A program made the position numbers and the translations under genes. A DNA stretch of 64,000 nucleotides from Haliotis asinina (lineage: Eukaryota; Mollusca; Gastropoda; Lepetellida; Haliotidae). The notes under the pieces were generated by a model that saw only the letters and a program-made list of their open reading frames with translations, made no database searches and had not been told where the DNA came from. Positions 1 to 11,839 of the stretch are shown here, piece after piece (positions within the stretch are counted from its first letter, which is position 1; the number at the start of each line of letters is the position of its first letter). The DNA is taken from positions 47,034,645-47,098,644 of the forward strand of contig NC_090281.1 in the NCBI RefSeq assembly GCF_037392515.1, in the 5' to 3' direction.

Positions 1-794
1 CTTCACCTGGCCAGTTGGGATGGACATCTGGAGGTGGTGAAGTACATCGTGTCACAGAACAAGGTGGACATCGACAGTAGAGGGTGGATAAAGAGGACAC
101 CAGCGATGGAGGCAGCCAAAAACGGACATAAGGATGTGGTGGAGTTCCTCATAGAGCATGGGGCTGATTTGTCACTCGTATGTTATGGTGGTACCAACAT
201 CCTTCATTTTGCATGTGAGGGGGGGCATCTTGCAGTAGTGAAGTATATTGTCTCCCAGAACAAGGTGGGAATCAACAGTAGAGGATGGAAGAAGAAGACA
301 CCGGTGATGGAGGCAGCCAAAAACGGATATAAGAAAGTGATGGAGTTCCTCATAGAGCATGGGGCTGATTTGTCACTCGTATGTTATGGTGGTGTCAACA
401 TCCTTCATTTGGCATGTGAGGGGGGGCATCTTGAAGTGGTGAAGTATATTGTCTCCCAGAACAAGGTGGGAATCAACAGTAGAGGATGGAAGAAGAGGAC
501 ACCAGCGATGGAGGCAGCCAAAAACGGACATAAGAAAGTGGTGGAGTTTCTCGTAGAGCATGGGGCTGATTTGTCACTCGTATGTTATCATGATATCAAC
601 ATCCTTCATTTGGCATGTGAGGGGGGGGGGGGGGGGGGGGGGGGCATCTTGAAGTGGTGAAGTATATTGTATCCCAGAACAAGGTGGACATCAACAGCAG
701 ACAGTGGCAGGGGAAGACACCAGTGATGGAGGCGGCGAAAAATGGACATAAGAAAGTGGTAAAGTTTCTCGTTAGTAAAGGAGCAGATGTGTAA
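1..794 (+). pseudogene. Ankyrin-repeat gene, 3' end, frame broken by poly-G
   Basis: The frame is open from base 1, so the 5' part lies outside the window. It encodes ankyrin repeats with the usual 'TPAMEAAKNGHKDVVEFLIEHGAD' and 'ILHLACEGGHLEVVKYIV' type helices. Units come in pairs of two repeats with a 201-bp period, nearly identical to each other. At 621-644 a run of 24 G replaces the 7 G seen at the same place in the other units; the 17 extra bases shift the frame and cause a stop at 658-660. Homologous coding sequence continues in another frame to a TAA at 792-794, the natural end judged by the intact relative at 46692-48289. Ankyrin stacks bind other proteins; no partner can be named. 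Either a pseudogene or an unstable or mis-called G tract in a live gene. Confidence 0.8.
621..644 (+). repeat. (G)24 homopolymer inside ankyrin coding sequence
   Basis: Twenty-four consecutive G at a codon position where sister repeats carry seven (GAG GGG GGG). It shifts the frame by two bases. Confidence 0.95.
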
Positions 795-1199
795 CTAGTG
801 GCTTAAAGAGATGCCAACTTCCTTCATGACTTGTCGACAAGGAGATGTGGACATAAAGAATGTATTCTGTGGTAGGATATTGTGGATATCGAGGTCTGGA
901 ACAAAACTCTGCCGACAACAAAGTGACATACCAGGGACAAGGAGACGTCCTGACTCAATGTGCATACATTTAATAGACATTGAAGTGTTGAATACACCCC
1001 TAAGATAGGTTTGGGAGTATTTATTTGTTACAAATACATGCAGGTAGCTTCTCCATGTTGGTACAGACATTAAATATGATATTTTTTTCATTCCGGTTGA
1101 TGTGATAATCGATTCCTGACATGGTGTCAATTTGTTTGTCAGAAAAAGCTTAATGACTCCCGCTTACTGCCAATATAACACATGTATCTTACATTACAC
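795..1199 (+). other. 3' flank of ankyrin gene, duplicated downstream of second ankyrin gene
   Basis: The first ~130 bases after the stop resemble the sequence after the stop of the second ankyrin gene (from 48290): both share a stretch around 'attgtggatatcgaggtctgg' and 'cttccttcatgacttg'. The two loci therefore arose by a duplication that included non-coding flank. The flank looks like a decayed further ankyrin unit. Nothing else is recognisable up to 1199. Confidence 0.5.
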
Positions 1200-1462
1200 C
1201 CGTGAAGGTCCGGGGTACAATAGACCTTCAATCCATGCTTGCCATAAAAGCCGACTATGCTTGTCGTAAGAGGCGACTAACGGGATCGGGTGGTCAGTCT
1301 CGCTGACTTGGTTGACACATGTCATCAGTTCCCAAATGCATAGATCGATGCTCATGTTGTTGATCACTGGATTGTCTGGTCCAGACTCGATTATTTACAG
1401 ACCGCCGCCATATAGCTGGAATATTGCTGAGTGCGACGTAAAACTAAACTCACTCACTACAT
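1200..1462 (+). mobile_element. SINE, near full length
   Basis: A ~260-bp element: head around 'cttgtcgtaagaggcgacta', a middle part 'ctcatgttgttgatcactgg...gtctggtccagactcgattatttacaga', and a tail 'ccgccatatagctggaatattgctgagtgcgacgtaaaactaaactcactcac'. The same consensus recurs at 58600, 59272 and 61140 on the plus strand and 56386 and 63243 on the minus strand. It has no ORF. The tail resembles the LINE 3' ends in this window. Confidence 0.8.
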
Positions 1463-1789
1463 TACACTTTGTCTTAACAATACCAGGTGAAGTCCATTCA
1501 CCATTGTGAAGTTTAATGCTATATTTGTCAAGGATATACTGAACCTCCTTTTACAGTGCTTAAATGTTGATTGGATTCGTCCGGTAGGATGTTGTTTACT
1601 GACACAGCGTTCCCTACGTCTGCATCATGACACATGAAATGTGTTTGGCCAGATAATCTTGAAACAAATGGGTGAAGTCGTGAATGAATTATGCTAAATG
1701 TTCTTTCGCTTAGATGCCAAGTGACCCTTCTTCTTAATAATGCCAGATGGAATCTTTACACCATAACTCGGTTTTATGCTACCTTGACA
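1463..1789. other. No gene seen
   Basis: AT-rich sequence without convincing ORF or repeat structure. Confidence 0.5.
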
Positions 1790-2033
1790 CCAAGGGTAAG
1801 TAATATTTCAGAAAAGTTTAGCTTTTAGCTTGTACTATTTCAGAATGTGTGTCTTTGAGCTAATAAAAGAAAAGTGTGGCTGTGTGCTGGTACTTTTTTA
1901 GAATAGTGAAGCTTTAAGATGGTAATGCTTCAGAATAGCGTTGATTTGAGCTATGAACATTTTACAATAGTATGGACATTTAGTAGCTTTTTCAGAATAG
2001 TGTTGCTTTGAGCTAGTTATATTTCAGAATAGT
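1790..2033 (+). repeat. Degenerate ~40-bp minisatellite
   Basis: Irregular copies of a unit like 'tttcagaatagtgttgctttgagctagta' follow each other, diverged but recognisable (1808, 1840, 1900, 1930, 1990, 2023). Confidence 0.55.
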
Positions 2034-4135
2034 GAGTGAGTGGGTTAATATTTAACGTCACATCGGCAATGTTTCAGCCATATCGTGACGGGAACAAAAC
2101 ACTGAAATGAAATATATGTGTAATATAAAAACCTGTCGATAAAGGACAGTAAAACAGCTATAATATCACAATTTCAATTAAACCTAGCATGAAGAGTTAG
2201 AACTAATATATGTCAATATTTAGACAATACAATATAAAAAACAGGCTATAGATCGCCAACAACAGACGGTAGATCACCATACTAGGGACCATGGAGACTT
2301 ACAGAACCTTTGCTACCTGCATGGACCCTAGCTGTATTTACACCATCCCTTCAGCTCGTGGCGAGTGTACAAAATGCTAGCCAAGATTGAAAACAACAGG
2401 AATAATACGATGAAAAACCTGGTAGACATAAATTTACTAAGATTGTTTTTGGACTTACGTACCCTCTCAGGAAGACAATACTTTTACGATACTTCAACCC
2501 CCTTTGCGGTCACAGACACTAACAGTTCTAGTTACGAATCTAAACTACCAATTATTAAAATACATCGTTTTGCAGAAACATATTATTCAAAATTCAACCA
2601 AAAAATCACTTTCTTTAAAAAAAACCCCAATAATTAAATGAGAACTAACAGTGGTAAAAAGATCCTTTATTGTTTTAACTGTAAAATACATATCCCTGGT
2701 GATGAAGAATTCAACACAGTAAAGCAGAATATGCTTGACCGTAACTCTCTCATCACAAGGGATACAAAACAGAGAATCCTCACCTTTTAACGGGTATGCA
2801 TGCGTATATCTAGTGTGGCCAATTCGACATCGTCTTAAAATAACCTCTTCAAATCTGGACTGACAACCCAAGTAGGTATAACCAATGTACGGTTTTATTT
2901 CATGTAGTGTATTGATACGTACTTGGGTGTCCCACTTCTTCTGCATCAGATCAAGGATATACAATCTAATGGTTGCTTTATAATCAGTGTAAAGAATAAG
3001 AAGTGGTGTCAGACATTTGTGGAGTGCTACCCTGGCAGTAACATCGGCCATTGCGTTACCGGAAATGCCTACGTGGCCGGTAGCAAGATTATTACACAAT
3101 TCAATAATTTCAATTAAAAGTGGATATTTACAAGAAATATTTTTAATCGCCGGAAGACAAGAAAGAGAGTCGGATTAGATTATACACTGTTTATGTTTAG
3201 TATGTCTTTGAATATACTTAAGAGCAGTTAATATGGCGTTTCCTTCTGTGGTAAAATTAGAACTGTTATCAGGAATTCTAGAGGATACTGTTCTGGATCC
3301 AATGACAGTGGCACAAGCTACTGCACCACCATCCCTGGACCATCTGTAAATAAGGGTTTGTAATTGCTATATTTACTTTATAATTGATGATATTCTTGTT
3401 TATATTGTAAGTCATTAGTTTCTGATTTTTTAAATGCAGTTAATGTTAGGTCAACTTGTGGCCCAACCAACTGCCAAGGAGGAGAAGAAAGAAGACAGGA
3501 GGGATCTATGTTTTCCAGCTCAGTGCCGGCCGAAGGAAGAAAGGGTTCAATTCTATGTCCTAGAGGTGGAACAAGAGAAGACTTCTTGAGAAGAAGAAGA
3601 ATTCTCATAAAGCGGATTGAACACACAGATATTGGCAGCGTTAGATTTATTAGAATATAATTTAGTAATGTATTGTAAAGACAATATTATACGGCGTTGT
3701 GTAAGAGATGGTTCATCAGCCTCAACATAGAGACTGGCAACAGGTGAGGTTCTAAAGGATCCAAAACAAAGTCTTAGTCCTCGGTGGTGGACCGAATCTA
3801 ATAGTTTAAGGTTGCTTTTGCATGCTCAACCATATACAATGGCGCCATAATCAAGTTTAGATAGTACCAATGATCTGTATAAGTGAAGGAGGGTAGCTTG
3901 ATCCCCTCCCCACTTTGAATTTGAAACAACCTTTAACAAATCTAGTGCCTTCAGACATTTAGCTTTAAGGGATTTAATGTGTGGCAAGAAGGTTAAATGA
4001 GAATCGACAATTAAATCCAGGAACTTGGCCTCCTTTACAACTTTAATGGGAGTGCCATTTAAAGATAGTTCAGGGTCCTTATGCGGCCTATTTTTTCTAC
4101 AAAAATGTATGCCAGTAGTTTTCATTTTACAATGT
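2034..4135 (-). mobile_element. LINE (I/Nimb-like, EN-RT-RNase H), 5'-truncated and decayed
   Basis: On the minus strand this copy runs from mid-RT (4125, containing 'HPIK/TPIKVVKEAKFL' and 'GGDQATLLHLYRSLV') through a broken linker (3626-3378) to the RNase H C-terminus (3099-2587, 'HVGISGNAMADVTARVAL', 'EEVILRRCRIGHTRYTHAY'). Its 3' tail, at 2034-2090 when read on plus, is the family stem plus (GAGT)n, the reverse complement of the LINE/SINE tail. Several frameshifts and stops; inactive. It does not carry the single-base RNase H deletion shared by the copies at 34.3 and 40.8 kb. Confidence 0.85.
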
Positions 4136-4637
4136 CATTTGTCAACAGGATCAAGATTCGCATGCATAATGTTAAGTATGCCATTTGTCTTTTTATACTA
4201 TCTTCCACACTTACTTCAATCTTGGTGTTGGCATAAATATTTCAAAATTGGTTTTGGCATAAATATTTTGTTCTGCTGTCCTCTTTATCAAACTATTCTA
4301 TAACCTCTCAGCTTCTTGTCTCAATGTCTAGCCTCCTTTTTGTATGCTTTGGCACAATTTGCTTGTGATGTTTCTATTCTTCCATGCATAAAAATTTAGC
4401 TCATTTTCTCTTGTCACGGTTTCATTCAAATTTGAATTAACATGATTAAAGTCTATGTTTTACATGCATATGAATTGAAATGCTACTTTATTAAACATGT
4501 TTTAAAAAATTTGGAAAAAAATATTGTCAATATTTTTTTAGATATTTTGTTTTATTTAAAGATTTGCAAGAACCTGTAATGAATACTTAATCCATTACCA
4601 TGATTAAGGTATAATTTAATTCTTTAATATATTTCAG
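4136..4637. other. AT-rich stretch, no gene seen
   Basis: Low-complexity AT-rich sequence with a pyrimidine-rich end running into a possible splice acceptor at 4637/4638. Confidence 0.4.
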
Positions 4638-5520
4638 GCAAAAGAACAACACACAACACGAATGGAATTATAATCCAGGATTCAAGTAATGAAGAGACCG
4701 GCAGTGTGGAAAATACCACATCAGTGAATCGTGACATGAAACGGACAATTGATCCACCTTCTCTTGACATAGGGCCATTTTATGGACAGAAACGGAAAGG
4801 ACCAAAGCAGTTTCAAGGTGGCTATTTCACCAATATTTTTTTTAATTTAAAGAACACTCCTCAGACGCTCTTACTTGTCATGATGAAAATAGTGTTTTAC
4901 CCCTGTGTTGTATGTAATATTCTCCTGTCACACCAGATTAATGTGATGATAATTATAAAATTGTCTTTACAATTCCAGGAAAGAACTGAGATTTGTCTCG
5001 AAAAGTTAATGTTCAGGAGGAACCCAGGTTGATTGATTGTGTGTATATAACATCAAAACATTAAAATTTATGTGATCTCTAAGATCAACTTATGACGTGA
5101 AATTATGTATTCATCATAGCTCATGTCATACATTAATATTGAATATGTGATCATTTTCTTTTCAGGATGATGCACTACTTCCTGGTTGGACAAGCTGCAA
5201 TCAGATACTTTCAAATGACATTCATAATCTGAGTGCCATTGGTTACCTTCCTGTCATTGATGCAAGTCCTACGGAGAAATCCACAGTCAATGCCATTCTA
5301 GAGAAGAGTTTTATAATATCCAAACAGTTGAACCTCCCTGCCATTGTCCTGGTGATGGATCAAACAATTTATGCTAAGGTCCAAGAAATTCGGTGGTATG
5401 GTCGGCCAGAGTTTCGAGATCAACCTGTTTTGCGTTTGGGTGAATTCCACACAGCAATGGCTTTTCTTGGAGTTATTGGCAAAAGATGTGGAGATGCTGC
5501 CTTGAGGGATCACAAGAAAA
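4638..5520 (+). pseudogene. Fragment of a multi-exon gene, possibly transposon-derived
   Basis: Three exon-like blocks: 4638-4817 after 'atatatttcag', 4979-5027 after 'acaattccag', and 5166 to about 5520 after 'cttttcag'. The last block is the clearest: from GAT at 5166 it reads 'GYLPVIDASPTEKSTVNAIL', then 'LPAIVLVMDQTIYAKVQEIRW' and 'LGEFHTAMAFLGVIGKRCGDA'. That pattern occurs in a widespread family of repetitive, uncharacterised invertebrate proteins (from memory, unverified). The phases of the three blocks do not fit together (reading across gives stops), and similarity fades after about 5510, so I regard it as a relic rather than an intact gene. Confidence 0.4.
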
Positions 5521-7144
5521 AAAATGTTGATTTACAAAAATTTACAACGATTGTAAAGGTGATGTTTACAAGGCTTGTAAATGTTTGGAAATTTAGGAAG
5601 GATTTTACCGCTACTTCTTTCAATTTTACCATTTCTCAAGAATCCCCATGACTCTTTAAACTTACTAATTTATTATTTCTTTTGTTCTGTTAGAGTTCTT
5701 ACTGTTGATATGCATAATGGATCTTGCATGTGACATATTTATTCATAAAAACTGAAGGAATAAGCCATATTTTGTGTAGTCCATTTGTGCTTTATATCAA
5801 TGCAACTGCGTCTGGTGCGTGAAAACATGAAAGTTAAATACCAAGTACTTGTGCCTGTTAAAACAGATGTCTTGCCTTTGTTCGAGATCATCATCTCAAG
5901 CTCATTCCGATCATTTTACCACTCTCTATGCATTCTCTAAATAACACCTGTCACTGGACCTTTTATGTTGGTGCTCATTAACGGTGTTATGCAATTGGCG
6001 TATTCACGAAATCTTATAAACATGTCAATAGATAATTGGTTGTGATGTCAGTACGTGTGGATTGGAGCAAGTAGTCAAATGAATTAATACAAATCATTGT
6101 GTAACAAGATTTATATAATCATTTACAAGAATTATGTTACAGAATATTTAAATGGTGCGTGCCGGTCTATCATTTGTTTATGTTCGGCGTACATAAATTT
6201 TTAATCTATTATTCATACATAAAACATAACTTACATAAATGTACAATCTGCTTTGCATTTGGTGACTTTCGTGAATATAAGAAATTCTTAAAGTGCTACA
6301 CAATCATACATCATCAGTGTCAACAGTGATAGTTCACTTCATACACAACTGACCCAACAAGATGGGGAAATAATTTTCCATACTCTGTTATGGTCTTCCT
6401 TTCTGCTTGAAGATGTTTTTTTGTCTTAAGTCTATGGTACTTCGGTGAGCATCCACAATTTTACCATCAAGACACCAAAAATAATTATCTTACCAATAAC
6501 ATTCTCGTAAATGCTCTATATTGATACAATTAGTTTGTATGTGTGGAATGCACTTTACAAAGGTAAATAAACCAAAGTTCTAATACAAGATTATCATATG
6601 ACAAACCACGAGGTTAATTCTTCAATCATATATAGTATCAAATCTAAAAGAAGCAGTGACGAAGAGGTAGGCAGATCTTAAGATGGACAGATTATTAAGA
6701 TCAGATAATTCACTATTTCCATATAAGATTGTCTTCAAGCTTTACCCATGTTTGTTATTCAAATATATATACATACGTGACAACACATGCTGCATTTAAA
6801 TTTTGTATTGTATGTTGTATGGTACCGGTGTCGATATAAACTGTAAAGCTGTTCACAATCCCATGTTACTTTTTACCAATAAAAAAACAAACACAATAAT
6901 TAAGCACGAAAATGAGATGTGTAAATCATTCCCTCTGCTGGTGATGGCTGTGTGGGATTAATTAAACGACCAAACCCAGTTGAGCATGCCTTATAATTCT
7001 CTTACTCTTAAAATAAACAACTTCAGTCCAAAGAGGATACCACTAGTGGGATTATTTGGCCGATTTGAGTTAGTGTTTTGATAACGCTTAGTCTTGATGA
7101 ATAATAGTCTATTTCAACAACATGGACAATTGGTAAAATTCATA
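5521..7144. other. AT-rich stretch, no gene seen
   Basis: About 1.6 kb of AT-rich DNA. I see no credible coding region, clear tandem repeat or recognisable transposon. Confidence 0.45.
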
Positions 7145-7588
7145 TTAAAGTGACATACCTTTATTTACACGTTTCACAAACCGTTGTGTACACGTGCACT
7201 GTCCATTGTATTTCTTGGTTGGAGAAGTTACAGAGAGGAAGAGTAACTCAAAGTAATTTGATGACCTTTTGAGATCTAAATACATATATGAACACCCGTT
7301 TGGAAAATGCAGTTGATCATTGAACACCAACATACGGACATTTTTGCTGTCGTGAATTTGAGACTTTACATCTACAAAGCCGTTCAGAATGTCTGTCAGC
7401 GATATTTCTTCAGAGGGCACATTCAGCTCAGGTGAGTATATTGCAGATGACGCAAGTATATTATTTGTAAAATCAGTAAGGCAATCCTGATGACGCCATG
7501 TGTTCCTTCAGCAGCATGGTTGTTGAGAAATCTTACACTCAAGACTACCATATCATTTAGCAGGGAGCTCAATATATAGAGTCTTGAC

Positions 7589-8374
7589 TTGAACACCAGT
7601 ATTGATACAGCCATGAACAATCAAAGTTTAGGCTCTGATACTAGCGAGGGCGACACAAATAACTTCATCAAACAGCTACTTGTTGCACTAAAAAGTAACG
7701 ATATTCTGTCTCTCATCGGTGAAGCGGTCAGTGAGGCCATCAAACCTACCTTCAGACAAGAGATATCCCAGTTGATTGAGAAGAACAATCAGCTGGAAAA
7801 CGACATAGCTGAACTAAAACCCACAGTGAATGAGAAAGATGAAATCATAAATGAACTGTCAGATAAACTAGACAGAAGTGAACAATACTCAAGGCGAAAC
7901 AATGTTAGAATCACTGGCATACCAGAAACTGAAGGGGAAAATACTGACAAGTTGATCCTTGACCTGGCGAGATCAATGGGAGTAAACCTGTCCCCGGGGG
8001 ATATAGACGTCAGCCATAGGTTACCACGGTACCCACCCTCACCCCAAACACAACCGAGGCCTATCATTGTGATGTTTGTAAGCAATGCCTCAAAGAGATC
8101 ACTTATGTCTCAGAGATCCAAACTAAAACAAGTGTCCAAGGGCACTAGAGTATTTATTAACGAGGATCTCACCAGGATAAGGGCCAAGCTAGCTAAGGAA
8201 GCCAGGAAACTTGTCAAAGAGAAGAGGGTGGAATCATCATGGGTCTCAGGAGGAGTTATTCTCATTAAAATGAAGGATGGTAGACTGAAGAAAGTCTCTA
8301 CAAACTCCCATCTCCAAGAAGTGTGTGAGGAGACGAGACTAAAGATGGTGATCAGTCTCAGTCAAAATCAGTAA
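7589..8374 (+). CDS. LINE ORF1 protein (L1-ORF1p/Transposase_22-like), isolated
   Basis: A 261-residue basic protein without an RT partner nearby. Residues ~20-110 are acidic to coiled coil ('LIEKNNQLENDIAELKPTVNEKDEIINELSDKL'-type heptads). They are followed by 'RSEQYSRRNNVRITGIPE' and an RRM-like stretch to ~175 ('PRPIIVMFVSNASKRSLMSQ'). The last ~80 residues hold 'VFINEDLTRIRAKLAKEARKLVKEKR' and 'GGVILIKMKDGRLKKV', like the C-terminal domain of LINE ORF1 proteins. Such proteins coat LINE RNA as trimers. The first ATG at 7589 is plausible and a second Met follows at residue 9. The frame is fully open. It is probably a 3'-truncated or orphan copy of a different LINE family from the CCHC-gag family nearby. 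Confidence 0.65.
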   Translation: MNTSIDTAMNNQSLGSDTSEGDTNNFIKQLLVALKSNDILSLIGEAVSEAIKPTFRQEISQLIEKNNQLENDIAELKPTVNEKDEIINELSDKLDRSEQYSRRNNVRITGIPETEGENTDKLILDLARSMGVNLSPGDIDVSHRLPRYPPSPQTQPRPIIVMFVSNASKRSLMSQRSKLKQVSKGTRVFINEDLTRIRAKLAKEARKLVKEKRVESSWVSGGVILIKMKDGRLKKVSTNSHLQEVCEETRLKMVISLSQNQ

Positions 8375-9989
8375 ATCAGCACATGAACCAACTTCTCTCT
8401 TCATACTGTGTAGTATTATAATCTTTATGCAGAGTAAATTTCATGATGGATTCGTTGATAGAAAGTGCCAGCACGTCCAATGAATAGTGCCACAACAACG
8501 TTAACATTACAGGGATAGTGACGAATTTCTGATGTATGTCATTTTACCATTGTCTGCCTGTATATTTAAAATTATGGTGTAGTATTCAAACATCAACACT
8601 CTGTATTGGCACTGACTGTTGACTGCAGATTACCCTTTAGCTGAACTAAATAACATATTTCTGCTAATATAGCAGCACACAACATGGATTGTTGAAGGGT
8701 GTAGCATGTGAACATAACGTCGATGCTGGTGAATAATGCCTAAATATAAACTGAGATCTATAAGCACACTGCACCTACACAAGTGACTTTATCACGGTCA
8801 ATGTGATCCGAGAAATGACATTGCAACACTGCTTATAGTGCTAACCAGTTACTTGCTAATAATATTTTATGTTGGCAAGTGAATTGTCAAGCCACGTTTA
8901 TTTTTTCATAAACATTTATCTACGTTTTTTTTTGATAATTATTGAACAAATACACGATTCAGTAGTTTAATGAAATAACTGTTTATCTTGTGGATTTTGA
9001 GCTGGTGTCTCATCTTACGTTCCGGGGTTTTCGTAAAAGTTTTCAAGAATATTTTGAGTCGAAACGACTTAAGCTAATTTGATTACAAGACACTATTTCA
9101 GTACAACGTTTTGATGTTCATTGTTACTTTTGATCAGTATCAGACGTATTTGTTCCCATTCATTTCATCAATGTTTAATCTTACTCTGCTTAAAGTTTAA
9201 CTTGAAACTGACAACTCGAATATTTGTAACGACTAACAAACTCCATACAAAGTACTCCAACTACTTAAAATATTAGTATAGTATTGCGTAAACACTTACC
9301 TGACAATATAACGCTCTTTTTCCACCGCCAAAGGTATCCTAATTGCAGCACAGGTAAACTTGTGAAATTCACACCAGTAGCTACAGACGCTCGTGTATGC
9401 ACGCGCTGCACGCGCTGCACGCGCTGCACGCGCCATATGTGATCAAATCAGGTGATGAGCTTTTGCTTCCCAGCAACTGTCTACCTACCTGTGATACTTC
9501 TGTCATCGTTTCAAACATCTGATACTTTATAGTTGCATATTGATCGTTTTGAATGTATTTTGGTAAGTAATCACTCCATAATGTGTTGTTGTTTATGAAT
9601 ACCCAAAGTTTTCTTGGTATTTTTCTTTTACCACACATGACTAGGTTATTGTTTGTTTTGTTTTTTAGTTTGTTGTCTCACTTTATCCTGTGGGTTAAAG
9701 CTGAAACAAGAAATGAACATTATGATTCCATAATTGTGAATTTTTGGATTTACCAAATGACTGGTCTATATATGGATGTCCTTTCGTTGACACTCACTGC
9801 CTCTGCCACATGTATATATTATGTGATTATTGATGACGGTTGATATAAACCAGTACAGGCAGGCAGTGGGCAGATTTGCTGTTAAGCTTCACTCTTCATC
9901 ATTGCACAAACTATTAATCTTTATTCATATGTCAAAAGTACGGTGTTTATATACACCCTCGATATCTATTATTATAATCTTACTGCTGC
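8375..9989. other. AT-rich stretch, no gene seen
   Basis: Mostly AT-rich DNA. A short GC-rich microsatellite of 9-bp units (CACGCGCTG, about four copies) lies at 9399-9434. The open frames at 9381-9638 (minus) and 9583-9843 (plus) have no recognisable content. Confidence 0.45.
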
Positions 9990-9994
9990 TCCCA

Positions 9995-11764
9995 CAGGGC
10001 AGTATCCTGTCTGTTACTCTTTTTAGCATTAAGATAAACAGTCTGTCACAAGTTTTAAATAATAATACTGATGGTTCTCTTTTTGTTGATGATTTTAATA
10101 TGTCATGTCGTGGCAAACATATGCAGACCATCGAGAGGCAATTACAACTGTGCCTCAATAAAATCCACAGATGGTGCTTAGAAAATGGCTTTAAGTTTTC
10201 TATGACAAAGACCAATTGTATACATTTCTGCCGTAAAACAAGTTGCCACAAAGCACCAAATCTTTATTTGAATAAACATCCTATTAAAGTTGTGGATGAA
10301 GCCAAGTTTCTTGGTCTTATTTTTGACAGACGTCTCACTTTCAAACCTCACATTAAGCAACTGAAACTTAAGTGCTTGAAGGCATTAGATATCATTAAAG
10401 TTGTTTCTAACACTAAATGGGGTGGCGACCAAGCCACACTCCTCAATCTCTACCGTTCCTTAGTCCGTTCCAAGCTGGACTATGGTTCTATCGTTTATGG
10501 TGGGGCCACTAAGGCCACTTTAAAGCTACTGGACCCTGTCCACCACCAGGGTCTCAGACTCTGCATGGGGGCGTTTCGCACATCTCCTGTAGAATCTCTG
10601 TATGTGGAAGCTGATGAGCTTCCACTGTCTCTAAGACGCATTAAACTATCTTTGCAGTATATAACCAAATTAAAATCAAACCCTTCTAATCCTGCTTTTA
10701 ACTGTGTTTTTAACCCAAAGTATTCTCACCGTTATGATAAAAAACCTAATGCTGTTCCACCCCTCGGCATCAGAATTAGAGAGCACATATCTGATGCTGA
10801 CATTGATCTAAATCTTATTGCCGAATCCCGTCTTATATCTACATCACCATGGTGTCTCGTTGAACCAGAGGTTGATGTATCACTTTCCAAGTTTAAAAAA
10901 TCAGAAACAAATGAATTGGTCTATCAGCAGGAATTTACTATCCTACAAGATAAGTATACTTCCTACTACCCTATTTTTACAGATGGATCCAAGGATGGTG
11001 GTAAGGTTGCTTCTGCTGCCGTCTTTGGATCTGAAGCATTGTCTTTTCGGCTTCCAGACAATGCTTCTATATTTACAGCTGAGGCAAATGCTTTGTTAAC
11101 AGCTCTACAGTATATGGAACACAGCAATCTGCGTAAATTTGTTGTCTTCTCAGATTCATTGTCCTGCCTTCAAGCACTTAAGAATCGCTCTCCTTCTCAT
11201 CCACTCATTATTAATATTCTGGAATCATACCAGTCGTTATGCATGAACTCGTACATCATCGTCTTTTGCTGGCTGCCCAGCCACATGGGCATTAGAGGCA
11301 ATTCCCAGGCTGATGCAGAGGCCAAGGCAGCCTTGGACAAGGAAATCTCTCCTTTTAGTATCTCGTATAGAGATTTTAGGCCCTGTATCCGTTCATATGT
11401 ACGCCAACTCTTTCAGGCGCTGTGGGATACACAGATCAATAATAAATTATTTCAAATTAAGCCAGCCATTGGATATACTCATCTAAGTTGCGTTACTCGA
11501 TTTGATGAGGTTATCCTTAGACGTTGCCGTATAGGCCATTCTCGGTACACGCACGAGTTCCTTTTGAAGGGTGAAGACGCCCCTTTCTGTATTCCTTGCC
11601 AGGAGCAAATAACAGTCAAGCATATACTACTTGACTGTGTGGATTTTGCTCCTGCAAGGAGTACATTTTATTCGTCTAATAGTTTAAAAGATCTTTTTAA
11701 CAATGTGAGTTATCACCTAATTTTAGGTTACCTGAAAGAAATAAATCTGTTAAATAAGTTATAA
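9995..11764 (+). CDS. LINE ORF2 C-terminal half: RT palm/thumb + RNase H
   Basis: The longest undamaged RT/RNase H frame in the window; it is open back to 9830, but codons before 9995 are unrelated. RT motif C reads 'FVDDFNMS' (Asp-Asp at the active site); thumb motifs include 'VVDEAKFLGLIFDRRLTFKPH' and 'SKLDYGSIVYGGA'. RNase H follows: 'IFTDGSKDGG', 'IFTAEANALLTAL', 'VVFSDSLSCLQAL' and 'WLPSHMGIRGNSQADAEAKAAL' supply the catalytic Asp-Glu-Asp-Asp set. The C-terminus carries a CCHC-like 'CIPCQEQITVKHILLDC' motif. It lacks endonuclease, fingers and RT motif A, so it cannot be active alone. The preserved frame suggests a young insertion. Confidence 0.85.
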   Translation, partial: QGSILSVTLFSIKINSLSQVLNNNTDGSLFVDDFNMSCRGKHMQTIERQLQLCLNKIHRWCLENGFKFSMTKTNCIHFCRKTSCHKAPNLYLNKHPIKVVDEAKFLGLIFDRRLTFKPHIKQLKLKCLKALDIIKVVSNTKWGGDQATLLNLYRSLVRSKLDYGSIVYGGATKATLKLLDPVHHQGLRLCMGAFRTSPVESLYVEADELPLSLRRIKLSLQYITKLKSNPSNPAFNCVFNPKYSHRYDKKPNAVPPLGIRIREHISDADIDLNLIAESRLISTSPWCLVEPEVDVSLSKFKKSETNELVYQQEFTILQDKYTSYYPIFTDGSKDGGKVASAAVFGSEALSFRLPDNASIFTAEANALLTALQYMEHSNLRKFVVFSDSLSCLQALKNRSPSHPLIINILESYQSLCMNSYIIVFCWLPSHMGIRGNSQADAEAKAALDKEISPFSISYRDFRPCIRSYVRQLFQALWDTQINNKLFQIKPAIGYTHLSCVTRFDEVILRRCRIGHSRYTHEFLLKGEDAPFCIPCQEQITVKHILLDCVDFAPARSTFYSSNSLKDLFNNVSYHLILGYLKEINLLNKL

Positions 11765-11839
11765 TTTGTCTTTTGACATACAGCATGCTTTTACTCCTAT
11801 CATTTCATTGGTCTTCCAGGTAATCAAAACGCTATTTCT

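Noticed and set aside
172..561. 62-codon minus-strand ORFs repeated with the ankyrin units (also at 47113-48102)
   Set aside because: Antisense shadows of the repeated ankyrin codons; they recur with the 201-bp period and have no independent signal.
7145..7420. Minus-strand 91-codon ORF with a GT donor-like end, possible exon
   Set aside because: No recognisable domain, no convincing acceptor and no neighbouring exon in phase.
9583..9843. 86-codon hydrophobic plus-strand ORF upstream of LINE copy A
   Set aside because: AT-rich sequence often gives such ORFs; no start context, family or exon support.
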